Origin: Burkholderia sp. MS389
GTDB lineage: Bacteria; Pseudomonadota; Gammaproteobacteria; Burkholderiales; Burkholderiaceae
Assembly (NCBI RefSeq): GCF_016899425.1
Contig: NZ_CP045996.1
Coordinates: forward strand, 930,001-994,000
Direction: 5' to 3'
DNA length: 64,000 bases
How positions within the stretch are numbered: position 1 is the stretch's first letter; every line of letters begins with the position of its first letter. A program made the position numbers and the translations under genes. Positions 53,471-62,239 of the stretch are shown here, one piece after another. The notes under the pieces were generated by a model. That model was not told where the DNA came from. It saw only the letters and a program-made list of their open reading frames with translations, and did no database searches.

Positions 53471-55002
53471 CGGGAGACCTCGCGGATCGGAATGGTCCGT
53501 GTGCCCTTCTCCTTCTTCGCGCTGAACAGGCTCGCCGACGACCGGCCGTCCGAACAGCCGTTGCCGAACGAGAAGCCGCACGACGCGCGCAGGTCGTACG
53601 CGTTCTCCGCATACTCGCGATGTGTGGTCGGGATCACGAAGCGATCCTCGTAGTTCGCGATCGCGAGATAGCGGTACATCTCCTCGACCTGCGCGAGCGA
53701 CAGCCCGACCTGGTCGAGCACGGCGCGCGCGTCGATGCCGTCGACGTGGCGCGCGCGCATGAACGCGCGCATCGCGAGCAGCCGTTCGAGCGCGAGCTTC
53801 ACGGGCGCTTCGTCGCCGGCCGTCAGCAGGTTCGCCAGATAGCGCAGCGGAATGCGCAGCGATTCGACGTCCGGCAGGTAGCCGTTCATGCCGAGATCGC
53901 CACTGTTGGCGGCCGCGTTGATCGGCGACAGCGGCGGCACGTACCAGACCATCGGCAGCGTCCGGTATTCCGGATGAAGCGGGAACGCGATCTTCCAGTC
54001 GATTGCCATCTTGTAGGTCGGCGAACGCCGCGCGGCGTCGATCCACGCGGCCGGCACGCCGTCGCGCTCCGCCTGCGCGATCACGGCCGGGTCTTCCGGA
54101 TCGAGGAACAGCGACAGTTGCGCTTCGTACAGATCCTTCTCGTTCTCCGCGCTGGCCGCCTCGCTGATCCGGTCCGCGTCGTACAGCAGCACGCCAAGAT
54201 AGCGAATGCGGCCCACGCAGGTTTCCGAACACACGGTCGGCTGGCCGGCCTCGATACGCGGATAGCAGAAGATGCACTTCTCGGCCTTGCCGCTCTGCCA
54301 GTTGTAGTAGATCTTCTTGTACGGGCAGCCGGACACGCACATGCGCCAGCCGCGGCACTTGTCCTGGTCGATCAGCACGATGCCGTCTTCCTCGCGCTTG
54401 TAGATCGAGCCCGACGGGCACGCCGCGACGCACGCGGGGTTCAGGCAGTGCTCGCACAGGCGCGGCAGGTACATCATGAAGGTGTTCTCGAACTGCCCGT
54501 AGATGTCCTTCTGCACGTTCTCGAAGTTGGTGTCCTTCGCGCGCTTCTCGAATTCGCCGCCGAGAATTTCCTCCCAGTTCGGCCCCCACTCGATCTTCTC
54601 GAGTCGCTGGCCGCTGATCAGCGAGCGCGGCCGCGCGACCGGCATCGCACGCGTGTTGCCGGCTTCCTGAAGATGCGCGTAGTCGAACGTGAACGGCTCG
54701 TAGTAGTCGTCGATCTCGGGCAAATGCGGGTTCGCGAAGATCTGCGCGAGCAACCGCCACTTGCCGCCGAGTCGCGGCTCGATCCTGCCGTCCGCGCGCC
54801 GCTGCCACCCGCCACGCCAGCGGTCCTGGTTCTCCCAGTCCTTCGGATAGCCGATGCCCGGTTTCGTCTCGACGTTGTTGAACCACGCGTATTCCATCCC
54901 TTCGCGGCTCGTCCACACGTTCTTGCAGGTCACCGAGCACGTATGGCACCCGATGCACTTGTCGAGGTTCAGCACCATCGCGATCTGTGCGCGTATCTTC
55001 AT
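53467..55002 (-). CDS. narH: Respiratory nitrate reductase beta subunit
   Basis: A 511-residue iron-sulfur subunit. Cys groups for four clusters are visible: CIGCHTC near 16-22, CEHCLNPACVAACPSG, CRGWRMCVSGC with Trp in place of one Cys as expected for the [3Fe-4S] cluster, and CSETCVGR. It relays electrons from NarI to NarG. It overlaps narG and narJ by four bases each. The ATG at 55002 matches the family N-terminus MKIRAQIAMVLNLDKC. Confidence 0.95.
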   Translation of the reverse strand: MKIRAQIAMVLNLDKCIGCHTCSVTCKNVWTSREGMEYAWFNNVETKPGIGYPKDWENQDRWRGGWQRRADGRIEPRLGGKWRLLAQIFANPHLPEIDDYYEPFTFDYAHLQEAGNTRAMPVARPRSLISGQRLEKIEWGPNWEEILGGEFEKRAKDTNFENVQKDIYGQFENTFMMYLPRLCEHCLNPACVAACPSGSIYKREEDGIVLIDQDKCRGWRMCVSGCPYKKIYYNWQSGKAEKCIFCYPRIEAGQPTVCSETCVGRIRYLGVLLYDADRISEAASAENEKDLYEAQLSLFLDPEDPAVIAQAERDGVPAAWIDAARRSPTYKMAIDWKIAFPLHPEYRTLPMVWYVPPLSPINAAANSGDLGMNGYLPDVESLRIPLRYLANLLTAGDEAPVKLALERLLAMRAFMRARHVDGIDARAVLDQVGLSLAQVEEMYRYLAIANYEDRFVIPTTHREYAENAYDLRASCGFSFGNGCSDGRSSASLFSAKKEKGTRTIPIREVSR

Positions 55003-58000
55003 GACGTTTCTCCGGTGCGGACGTTCGACGTATCGGTCGCGGCTTCTTCGCCGTCGAGCCAGTCGACCCTGTTCATCCTGCGCACGATCAGGAATTCGTC
55101 GCGATTCGAGCCGACCGTGCCGTAGTAGTTGAACCCGTACGCGAGCTGCGCGTAGCCGCCGATCATATGGGTCGGCTTCAGCGCGATGCGCGTGACCGAG
55201 TTGTGGATGCCGCCGCGCGTGCCGGTGATCTCGGAGCCCGGCGTATTCACGATCTTCTCCTGCGCGTGATACATCATCACCATCCCGGACGGAATCCGCT
55301 GGCTCACCACCGCCCGCGCGCACAATGCGCCGTTCGCGTTGTAGCACTCGATCCAGTCGTTATCGACCGCGCCGATCGCCTTCGCGTCGTCCTCCGACAT
55401 CCACACGATCGGCCCGCCGCGCGACAGCGTCAGCATCAGCAGGTTGTCCGTGTACGTGCTGTGGATGCCCCACTTCTGATGCGGCGTCAGGAAGTTCAGC
55501 ACACGTTCGGGGTTGCCGTTCGAGCGCGTGCCGACCATGTGTTCGTAGCTGCCCGTATCGACCGGCGGCTTGTACGCGCACAGCGATTCGCCGAATGCAC
55601 GCATCCACGCGTGATCCTGATAGAGCTGCTGGCGGCCGCTCATCGTGCGCCACGGCACGAGTTCATGCACGTTCACGTAGCCGGCGTTGTACGACACGTG
55701 CTCGGATTCGATCCCGCTCCACGTCGGCGATGAAATGATCTTGCGCGGTTGCGCCTGGATGTCGCGGAAACGAATCTTCTCGTCCGCGCGCGCGGCGGCC
55801 AGGTGCGTGTGATCGATGCCGGTGATGCCGGACAGCGCGCACCATGCCTTCACCGCCACTTCGCCGTTGGTTTCAGGTGCGAGCGCGAGGATCACCTCGG
55901 CCGCATCGAGTGCGGTGTCGATCCGCGGGCGCCCTTGCGCGGCGCCGTGAGCGACCTTGTAGTTCAGTTCGCCGAGCAGCTTCACTTCGTCTTTCGCATC
56001 CCAGCCGATGCCCTTTCCGGCGTTGCCGAGCTTGTCCATCAGCGGGCCGAGCGACGTGAAGCGCGCATACGTGTTCGGATAGTCGCGTTCGACCGCGACC
56101 ACCGCCGGCATCGTGCGGCCCGGCACCGGTTCGCATTCGTCGCGCTTCCAGTCCTGCACGTCGAACGGTTGCGCGAGTTCGCCCGGCGTATCGTGCGCGA
56201 TCGGCGCGAGCACGACGTCGCGCTCGACGCCGAGATGCCCGTCGCACAGCTCGGAGAAGCGCTTCGCGATCCCCTTGAAGATCTCCCAGTCGCTCTTCGA
56301 TTCCCACGCGGGATCGACCGCCGCCGACAACGGATGGATGAACGGGTGCATGTCGGACGTGTTCATGTCGTCCTTCTCGTACCACGTCGCGGTCGGCAGC
56401 ACGACATCCGAGTACATGCAGGTCGTCGACATGCGGAAGTCGAGCGTCACGAGCAGATCGAGCTTGCCGCGCGGCGCTTCGTCGTGCCACGTCACCTCCT
56501 CGGGACGCCGGCCACCGGTCGCGCCGAGGTCCTCGCCCTGCACGCCGTGAGTGGTGCCGAGCAGGTGCTTCAGGAAGTACTCGTGGCCTTTGCCCGACGA
56601 GCCGAGCAGGTTCGAGCGCCATACGAACAGGTTGCGCGGGAAGTTGTCCGGTGCGTCCGGGTCCTCGCACGCCATCCGCAGCGCGCCGGCCTGCAACTGC
56701 CGCGCGACGTCCGCACCCGCCTGCGACGGGTCTCCCAGGCTCGCGCCGACCTTCAGTGGATTCACCGACAACTGCGGCGCGGACGGCAGCCAGCCCATCC
56801 GCTCCGCGCGCACGTTGTAGTCGATCGGCGCGCCGTGGAACCGCGACTTGTCCGCAAGCGGCGACAGCAGCGCGGCCGGATCCATCGGGTCGTAGCGCCA
56901 CTGGTCGGTATGTGCGTAGAAGAACGACGTCGCATTCATCTGGCGCGGCGGGCGGTTCCAGTCGAGCGCAAATGCGAGCGCGGTCCACCCCGTCTGCGGC
57001 CGCAGCTTCTCCTGGCCCACGTAGTGCGACCAGCCGCCGCCGGGCTTGCCGATGCAGCCGCACATGATCAACATGTTGATGATCGCGCGGTACGACATGT
57101 CCATGTGGAACCAGTGGTTGATCCCCGCGCCGATGATCACCATCGACTTGCCCTGCGTCTTGTGCGCGTTCTCCGCGAACTGCCGCGCGACCGAGATCAC
57201 GTCCGCGCGCTTCACGCCGGTGATCGCTTCCTGCCACGCCGGCGTGTACGGCAGATCGTCGTCGTAGCTCGCGGCCACGTCGCGCCCGCCGAGCCCCTGG
57301 TCGAGCCCGTAGTTCGCGACGAACAGGTCATAGACGGTCGCGACCAGCATGTCGCCGTTGCGCGTCGCGATGCGCCGCACGCCGATCCGGCGCGACAGCA
57401 CGGACGCATGCTGCGTCGAGTTGAAGTGCGCGTGCGGCTGGTTGCCGAAATACGGGAACAGCACGTCGACCACGTCGTCGTGCGCGGCCGTGCACGACAA
57501 CCGCGGCGACAGCACCGCGCCCTTCGACGTCTCGCCGCGCAGGTTCCACTTGCCCTTGTCGGCGTCCGCCTGTTGACCCCAGCGGAAGCCGATCGAGCCG
57601 ACCGGCACGACGAACTCGCCGTTCGCGTCGTCGATCATCACGGTCTTCCACTGCGGATGCGCGGCTTCGTCGAGCGCGTCGTCGAAGTCGGATGCGCGCA
57701 CGAGGCGCTCGGGCACGTAGCCGTCGCCGTGCGGCACGAGCCGCACGAGGCACGGCATGTCGGTGTAGCGCTTGCAGTAGTCGGCGAAATAATCGCTCTT
57801 CCCTGCAAGATGAAATTCCTTCAGGATCACGTGGCCCATCGCGAGCGCGAGCGCCGCGTCGGTGCCCTGCTTCGGGTGCAGCCACAGGTCGCCGAACTTC
57901 GCGCCTTCCGAGTAGTCGGGAAACACCGACACGACCTTGGTGCCGCGATACCGCGCCTCGACGAGGAAGTGCGCGTCGGGCGTGCGCGTCTGCGGGACAT

Positions 58001-58763
58001 TGGAGCCCCACATCATGATGAACGTGGAGTTGTACCAGTCGGCCGATTCCGGCACGTCGGTCTGCTCGCCCCAGGTCTGCGGCGACGCGGGCGGCAGGTC
58101 GCAATACCAGTCGTAGAAGCTCAGGCACACGCCGCCGATCAGCGACAGGTAGCGCGAGCCCGCTGCGTACGACACCATCGACATCGCCGGAATCGGCGAG
58201 AAGCCGACCACGCGATCGGGACCGTAGCGCGCCACCGTGTAGACGTTTGCGGCCGCAACGATCTCGTTGACCTCGTCCCAGCTCGCGCGCACGAAGCCGC
58301 CGAGCCCGCGCCGGCTCTGGTACGAGCGCCGTGCTTCATCGTCGTCGACGATCGAGCGCCATGCGTCGACGGGCGCGAGCGTGCGGCGGCGTTCGCGCCA
58401 CAGCTTCACGAGCGCGCTGCGCACCATCGGATGCTTCAGGCGGTTCGCGCTGTACAGGTACCACGAGTACGACGCGCCGCGCGAGCAGCCGCGCGGCTCG
58501 TGGTTCGGCATGTCGGGACGCGTGCGCGGATAGTCGGTCTGCTGGGTTTCCCAGGTGACGATCCCGCCTTTCACATAGACCTTCCACGAGCAGGAACCCG
58601 TGCAATTCACGCCGTGGGTCGAGCGCACGATCTTGTCGTGCTGCCAGCGCATCCGGTAACCGTCTTCCCACTTGCGGTCTTCGTCGGTGACGGCGCCGTG
58701 CCCGTCTGAAAAGCGTGGCCTCGTGGTGGAGAAATAACGCAATCTATCCAGGAAATGGCTCAT
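54999..58763 (-). CDS. narG: Respiratory nitrate reductase alpha subunit
   Basis: A 1254-residue catalytic subunit with Mo-bis-MGD. The FS0 cluster region HGVNCTGSCSWKVYV (residues 50-64) has the His and Cys ligands typical of NarG. MGD-binding segments and WGSNVPQTRTPDAHF follow. There is no twin-arginine signal, so it acts on the cytoplasmic side. The ATG at 58763 has GAGATCC. It is the first gene of the operon, behind an FNR-like box at 58916-58929. It depends on the molybdenum cofactor genes seen at 39-42 kb. Confidence 0.96.
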   Translation of the reverse strand: MSHFLDRLRYFSTTRPRFSDGHGAVTDEDRKWEDGYRMRWQHDKIVRSTHGVNCTGSCSWKVYVKGGIVTWETQQTDYPRTRPDMPNHEPRGCSRGASYSWYLYSANRLKHPMVRSALVKLWRERRRTLAPVDAWRSIVDDDEARRSYQSRRGLGGFVRASWDEVNEIVAAANVYTVARYGPDRVVGFSPIPAMSMVSYAAGSRYLSLIGGVCLSFYDWYCDLPPASPQTWGEQTDVPESADWYNSTFIMMWGSNVPQTRTPDAHFLVEARYRGTKVVSVFPDYSEGAKFGDLWLHPKQGTDAALALAMGHVILKEFHLAGKSDYFADYCKRYTDMPCLVRLVPHGDGYVPERLVRASDFDDALDEAAHPQWKTVMIDDANGEFVVPVGSIGFRWGQQADADKGKWNLRGETSKGAVLSPRLSCTAAHDDVVDVLFPYFGNQPHAHFNSTQHASVLSRRIGVRRIATRNGDMLVATVYDLFVANYGLDQGLGGRDVAASYDDDLPYTPAWQEAITGVKRADVISVARQFAENAHKTQGKSMVIIGAGINHWFHMDMSYRAIINMLIMCGCIGKPGGGWSHYVGQEKLRPQTGWTALAFALDWNRPPRQMNATSFFYAHTDQWRYDPMDPAALLSPLADKSRFHGAPIDYNVRAERMGWLPSAPQLSVNPLKVGASLGDPSQAGADVARQLQAGALRMACEDPDAPDNFPRNLFVWRSNLLGSSGKGHEYFLKHLLGTTHGVQGEDLGATGGRRPEEVTWHDEAPRGKLDLLVTLDFRMSTTCMYSDVVLPTATWYEKDDMNTSDMHPFIHPLSAAVDPAWESKSDWEIFKGIAKRFSELCDGHLGVERDVVLAPIAHDTPGELAQPFDVQDWKRDECEPVPGRTMPAVVAVERDYPNTYARFTSLGPLMDKLGNAGKGIGWDAKDEVKLLGELNYKVAHGAAQGRPRIDTALDAAEVILALAPETNGEVAVKAWCALSGITGIDHTHLAAARADEKIRFRDIQAQPRKIISSPTWSGIESEHVSYNAGYVNVHELVPWRTMSGRQQLYQDHAWMRAFGESLCAYKPPVDTGSYEHMVGTRSNGNPERVLNFLTPHQKWGIHSTYTDNLLMLTLSRGGPIVWMSEDDAKAIGAVDNDWIECYNANGALCARAVVSQRIPSGMVMMYHAQEKIVNTPGSEITGTRGGIHNSVTRIALKPTHMIGGYAQLAYGFNYYGTVGSNRDEFLIVRRMNRVDWLDGEEAATDTSNVRTGETS

Positions 58764-59196
58764 GGGGATCTCGTTTTTCCGGTCTTTGGCAGACCCTGAT
58801 TATTTAAGGAGGGGAAATGCTGGTTGTAAAGGACGGTCGGATTGGAATCAGTCCGCCTTCTGCATCCTTTTCGTCCGGCTCGAATGAATTGTCTTTCGGA
58901 TCGACGTATCACAACTTGATACAAATCACGGCATCGTTCATCGAGCTGCAACGTCCAGAAATAGGGACCGATAGTGTCGCCTGCTATGCTTCGCACGGCA
59001 GTGCCGCGTCCTGCTGGTTCGTTTTCCGTTGAATCGGGACATCGGACTCAACCGCATCGAATGGCATTGAACGAACGACGGTGTCATGCGGAATCGCCGG
59101 CCGGCAGCGGGCCGTTCATGGAAGACCGCGCAATGCGTTCGACCGTTTTACCGGCCGTCGGCCAATGACATCGCCACCAATAAGAACCGCATTTTC
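58764..59196. other. Divergent promoter region of narG
   Basis: AT-richer than the flanking genes and without a supported gene. It contains the FNR-type box listed separately. It should carry the leftward narGHJI promoter and the rightward promoter of the TPR protein. Confidence 0.6.
58916..58929. promoter_or_regulatory. FNR/ANR-type binding site for narG
   Basis: TTGAT-ACAA-ATCAC differs from the FNR consensus TTGAT-N4-ATCAA at only the last base. It lies 153 bp upstream of the narG start. Class II activation would set the transcription start near 58881. This fits anaerobic control of nitrate respiration. Confidence 0.65.
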
Positions 59197-60381
59197 ATGA
59201 CATCACGCCTTTTCACTGCCTGTGTCGCAGCAGCGATCGGGTGCGCCGCCCTGCCCGCCGCCCACGCCCGCACCTACGTCCCGCCGACGGCGTCGTTCGG
59301 CAACGGGGCTTACGTTCATCGATTCGTGTTGCGCGACCCGGTCACGCAACGACCGCTGCCGAATGCGCGCTATCGGCTGTTCCTGCCGGACCAGGCCATC
59401 GCGGGGCTGCCCGGCAAATCGGCCGAGCACGACAACGTGATCTTCGGCACGACGGACGCGGCCGGCCGCACGGCCAGGATCCGGCTGCCGAAGTTCCATC
59501 CGGAGCAGCAGTGGGTGTTCAACCCGATCATCGGCGAAGGCGAGATGGGTCAATCGTTCCGCCTGGTCGATTCGTCCAGCGACGCGCCGCTCGGCGGCGT
59601 GCCGTACGTGCTGGACGTCCAGGACGAATATCTCGCGTGCGGCTATTCGGATGCCCGTGGCAATACCTACTACGCGCAATCGCGTACGCGTCGGAACATC
59701 AATCTCTCCACCAGCGTGCTGATCGCCCCCGACGACACCGACTGGTGCGCGGGCCCGGGCGCGGCCATCGCGAACGGCACGAACGCGCCCGGCACGCCGG
59801 ACCTGTACACGCAATATCTCGGCAGCCTGATCGCCAACGGCAACCGGGTCGGCGGCGAATTACGGCAGCAGATCGTCGCCAAGCTGCTGTCGCTGGCCAT
59901 CTCGGAACGCGACACGGCGCGTATCGCCGCCGTGCTCGACCTCGGCGGCATTTCCGACGATCACCTGAACGACGTCGGCTATCGGCTCGTCGACGCAGGC
60001 GTGGAAGTCGAGCGCGGGCTCGCGATGATCGACGCGTATCTCGCGAAGCAACCGGCGGATGCGTATGCGCTCGACAGCAAGGGCTGGGCGCTGTATCGCG
60101 TCGGCCGCCACGACGAAGCGCTCATGTGGTTCGACCGCTCGATAGCGACCTTCGCGGCGGACGGCGACGAAGCAAGCGCTGCACGCGAAGCGCATGCGAC
60201 CGCGCTGGCGCACAAGGGCGAAGTGCTGTGGAAGCTGGGGCGCCAGGATGAGGCGCGCGACGCGTTCGCGCAGGCAGGGAAGATTCAGCCGGAGAGCACC
60301 GAGCTGGCGCAAACGTTGAAGCGGCTGATGATTGGGAACGGGCAGGACGGCCCGAACGCGCCGTCGACGACAAGCGACTAG
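59197..60381 (+). CDS. Exported TPR-containing protein
   Basis: A 394-residue protein starting MTSRLFTACVAAAIGCAALPA, a signal peptide cleaved near AHA. The first half of the mature part is beta-rich (RFVLRDPVTQRPLPNARYRLF, given in part, and FRLVDSSSDAPL), perhaps a VgrG/Ig-like fold. From about 270 TPR repeats follow (DAYALDSKGWALYRVGRHDEALMWF, LAHKGEVLWKLGRQDEARDAF). Possibly a periplasmic scaffold. The longer upstream frame is not convincing. The promoter would share the narG upstream region. Confidence 0.75.
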   Translation: MTSRLFTACVAAAIGCAALPAAHARTYVPPTASFGNGAYVHRFVLRDPVTQRPLPNARYRLFLPDQAIAGLPGKSAEHDNVIFGTTDAAGRTARIRLPKFHPEQQWVFNPIIGEGEMGQSFRLVDSSSDAPLGGVPYVLDVQDEYLACGYSDARGNTYYAQSRTRRNINLSTSVLIAPDDTDWCAGPGAAIANGTNAPGTPDLYTQYLGSLIANGNRVGGELRQQIVAKLLSLAISERDTARIAAVLDLGGISDDHLNDVGYRLVDAGVEVERGLAMIDAYLAKQPADAYALDSKGWALYRVGRHDEALMWFDRSIATFAADGDEASAAREAHATALAHKGEVLWKLGRQDEARDAFAQAGKIQPESTELAQTLKRLMIGNGQDGPNAPSTTSD

Positions 60382-60463
60382 GCGACATCGCGGCGGCGTA
60401 ACGGCTGTCGCCAGTCGTCGCGGAACCGTCGACGAACGTGCGCCGCCGCCCCGCCCGTGCGGG

Positions 60464-60655
60464 TCACTCCTCGCCTTTCGGCCCCGGGTTCAGCATCACG
60501 ACGAAGCCCGCGACGCCGACGATCAACGCGAGCGCGCCGCCGCGCAGCGCCGTCGCGGCATCGAACAGCAGGCCCGTCACGACGGCCATCATGCCGGCGA
60601 GCGACACGAACACGGCGATCGCCGCGACGACGATCCGGTACTGGCGGCGTATCAT
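60464..60655 (-). CDS. Small membrane protein, 63 residues
   Basis: It has two hydrophobic helices (IVVAAIAVFVSLAGMMAVVTG and ALRGGALALIVGVAGFVVML, each about 20 residues) and a short charged end (PGPKGEE). It lies 13 bp after the universal stress gene in the same direction and is probably co-transcribed. No family was recognised. Confidence 0.65.
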   Translation of the reverse strand: MIRRQYRIVVAAIAVFVSLAGMMAVVTGLLFDAATALRGGALALIVGVAGFVVMLNPGPKGEE

Positions 60656-60668
60656 CGCGCGCGCCGCG

Positions 60669-61148
60669 TCATGCCGCGGCCGCTGCGGCCGCCGCGTCGG
60701 CGTCGTCGCCGCGAATCAGCAGCACCGGGCACTTCGAGCCGCGCACGAAACGCTCGGCGACGCTGCCGAGCAGCACGCGCCGGATGCCGCGCCGCCCGTG
60801 CGTACCGACCACCGCGAGATCGATCCCGTGCTCGTTCACGTAGCGTTGCAGGCGTTCCGCGACGTCCTCGCCGATGCTCTCGGTCTCGACGAGTTCGGCT
60901 TCGCCCTTCGCGCCGGCCAGCGCGATGATCTGTTCGGCTTCGCGCAGCACCTTGCGCCCGTCGTCGCGGATTTCCTCGACGAGCGCGTGCGGATCGAGAC
61001 GGCCCGCATACGTAAACAGCACCGACTTGTCGACCACATACACCGCGTTGACGGGCGTGTCGCCCGCCAGCGCCACCTTCACGGCTTCGGCGAGCGCCTG
61101 TTTCGACGAAGCGCTGCCGTCGACGGCCACCATGATTTTCTCGTACAT
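60669..61148 (-). CDS. Universal stress protein (UspA family)
   Basis: A 159-residue protein with the Usp fold: MYEKIMVAVDGSASSKQAL at the start and the ATP-binding signature GTHGRRGIRRVLLGSVAERF (G-2x-G-9x-G-S). It ends CPVLLIR followed by a run of Ala. Such proteins respond to oxygen limitation and stasis. A TTGAC-N4-GTCAA palindrome 90 bp upstream resembles an FNR/ANR site. The ATG at 61148 is the only fitting start. Confidence 0.9.
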   Translation of the reverse strand: MYEKIMVAVDGSASSKQALAEAVKVALAGDTPVNAVYVVDKSVLFTYAGRLDPHALVEEIRDDGRKVLREAEQIIALAGAKGEAELVETESIGEDVAERLQRYVNEHGIDLAVVGTHGRRGIRRVLLGSVAERFVRGSKCPVLLIRGDDADAAAAAAAA

Positions 61149-61446
61149 GCGAACCTCGCTGGGGTGAGTTGCCGCACGCGCTGTCGCGTGCGGCCATGCC
61201 ACCATCATCGGCCGGCGGCGGGTCCGGATGTTGACGGCGGTCAAGCTCCGGCGCTACCGCCGCATGCGGCAAAGCGACGCGACGGGAAGCGGCCGGCTTG
61301 CGTTGTCGCTCAGCCCCCGAACCGGGCAGGCGATGCGGACGCCGCTGCCCTTTCGAGCGCCCATCGCGCCGAAGGCGCTATCATCGACTATGCGACTTTC
61401 GTCCGGCCCTTTTTTGCCGGCCCCACTTTCAACTCGCTCAACCGAC
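61149..61446. other. Intergenic region between the universal stress and hydratase genes
   Basis: Non-coding. It holds the palindrome at 61231-61244 and should carry the divergent promoters. Confidence 0.4.
61231..61244. promoter_or_regulatory. FNR/ANR-like palindrome TTGAC-N4-GTCAA
   Basis: A perfect five-base inverted repeat with a four-base GC-rich spacer. It differs from FNR consensus TTGAT-N4-ATCAA at the inner base of each arm. Its centre lies 90 bp from the universal stress start codon, compatible with a class II site. Confidence 0.45.
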
Positions 61447-62208
61447 ATGACAACGACTACCGAACGCGTGGACGGCGCCGCCCAGCATCTCGTCGCCGCC
61501 CGCCATGCCGGCTCGCCCGGCCCGCTGTTGCCCGATGCACTGCGCCCCGACGACATCGACACCGCGCTCGCGATCCAGCAGCGCGTGGCCGATCTGCTCG
61601 GCGAACCCGTCGGCGGATGGAAATGCGCGCTGCCGCCGCCCGATCGCGTGATCCTCGCGCCGATCTTCGCGTCGACGATCCGCGAAGCCGATGCGCCGTA
61701 CCGCGTCGTCGGCGGGCCGATCGTGCGGATCGAGCCGGAAATCGCGTTCGTGCTCGATCGCGACCTGCCCGCGCGCGCGCAGCCGTATGACGAAGGCGAC
61801 GTGCGCGCGGCGATCCGGGAAGTGCGCATCGTGCTCGAGGTACTCGGCTGCCGCTATGCGGAACCGGCGCGCGCATCGAAGTTCGAGCTGCTGGCCGACG
61901 GGCAATTCAACCAGGGGCTGTGCGTCGGCCCGGTCGTGCCCGACGGGCTGAACGTGCCGCTCGCGACGCTCGCGCTATCGTTCGAAGGCGCGCTGAACCG
62001 CACGATCGACGGCCGCCATCCGGACGGCGATCCGCTGAAGCCGCTGGTATGGCTCGTCAATTTCCTCGCGTCGCGCGGCGACGCGGTGCGCGCCGGCCAG
62101 ATCGTGACGACGGGCTCGTACGCGGGCGCGATCGACGTGCCGCTCGGCGATGCGCTGACGGTGCGCTTCGGCGAGCTCGGCAGCCTGTCGGTGACGCTGA
62201 CCGCTTGA
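61447..62208 (+). CDS. 2-keto-4-pentenoate hydratase/decarboxylase-family enzyme (FAH superfamily)
   Basis: A 253-residue protein with the hydratase pattern: ALAIQQRVADLLGEPVGGWKCALPPP, the metal-binding EPEIAFVL, LPARAQPYDEGDV and the end IVTTGSYAGAIDVPLGDALTV. The family adds water to 2-oxo-4-alkenoates in meta-cleavage pathways. No other ring-degradation genes are near, so the substrate is unknown. The ATG at 61447 is good. The unrelated 470-residue gene follows at 32 bp. Confidence 0.88.
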   Translation: MTTTTERVDGAAQHLVAARHAGSPGPLLPDALRPDDIDTALAIQQRVADLLGEPVGGWKCALPPPDRVILAPIFASTIREADAPYRVVGGPIVRIEPEIAFVLDRDLPARAQPYDEGDVRAAIREVRIVLEVLGCRYAEPARASKFELLADGQFNQGLCVGPVVPDGLNVPLATLALSFEGALNRTIDGRHPDGDPLKPLVWLVNFLASRGDAVRAGQIVTTGSYAGAIDVPLGDALTVRFGELGSLSVTLTA

Positions 62209-62239
62209 CGGGTCAGGTCTCTTTCTCGCCCAGACCGCC

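Noticed and set aside
50309-53653. A 1114-codon plus-strand frame over the nar cluster
   Set aside because: It overlaps narK, ppiC-type, narI and narJ on the opposite strand and shows no motif.
55749-58709. A 986-codon plus-strand frame over narG
   Set aside because: Shadow of narG; Arg/Val/His-rich with no family.
58760-58996. A 78-codon minus-strand frame ahead of narG
   Set aside because: It overlaps the FNR box and promoter region, has no good ribosome site and no homology that I recognise.
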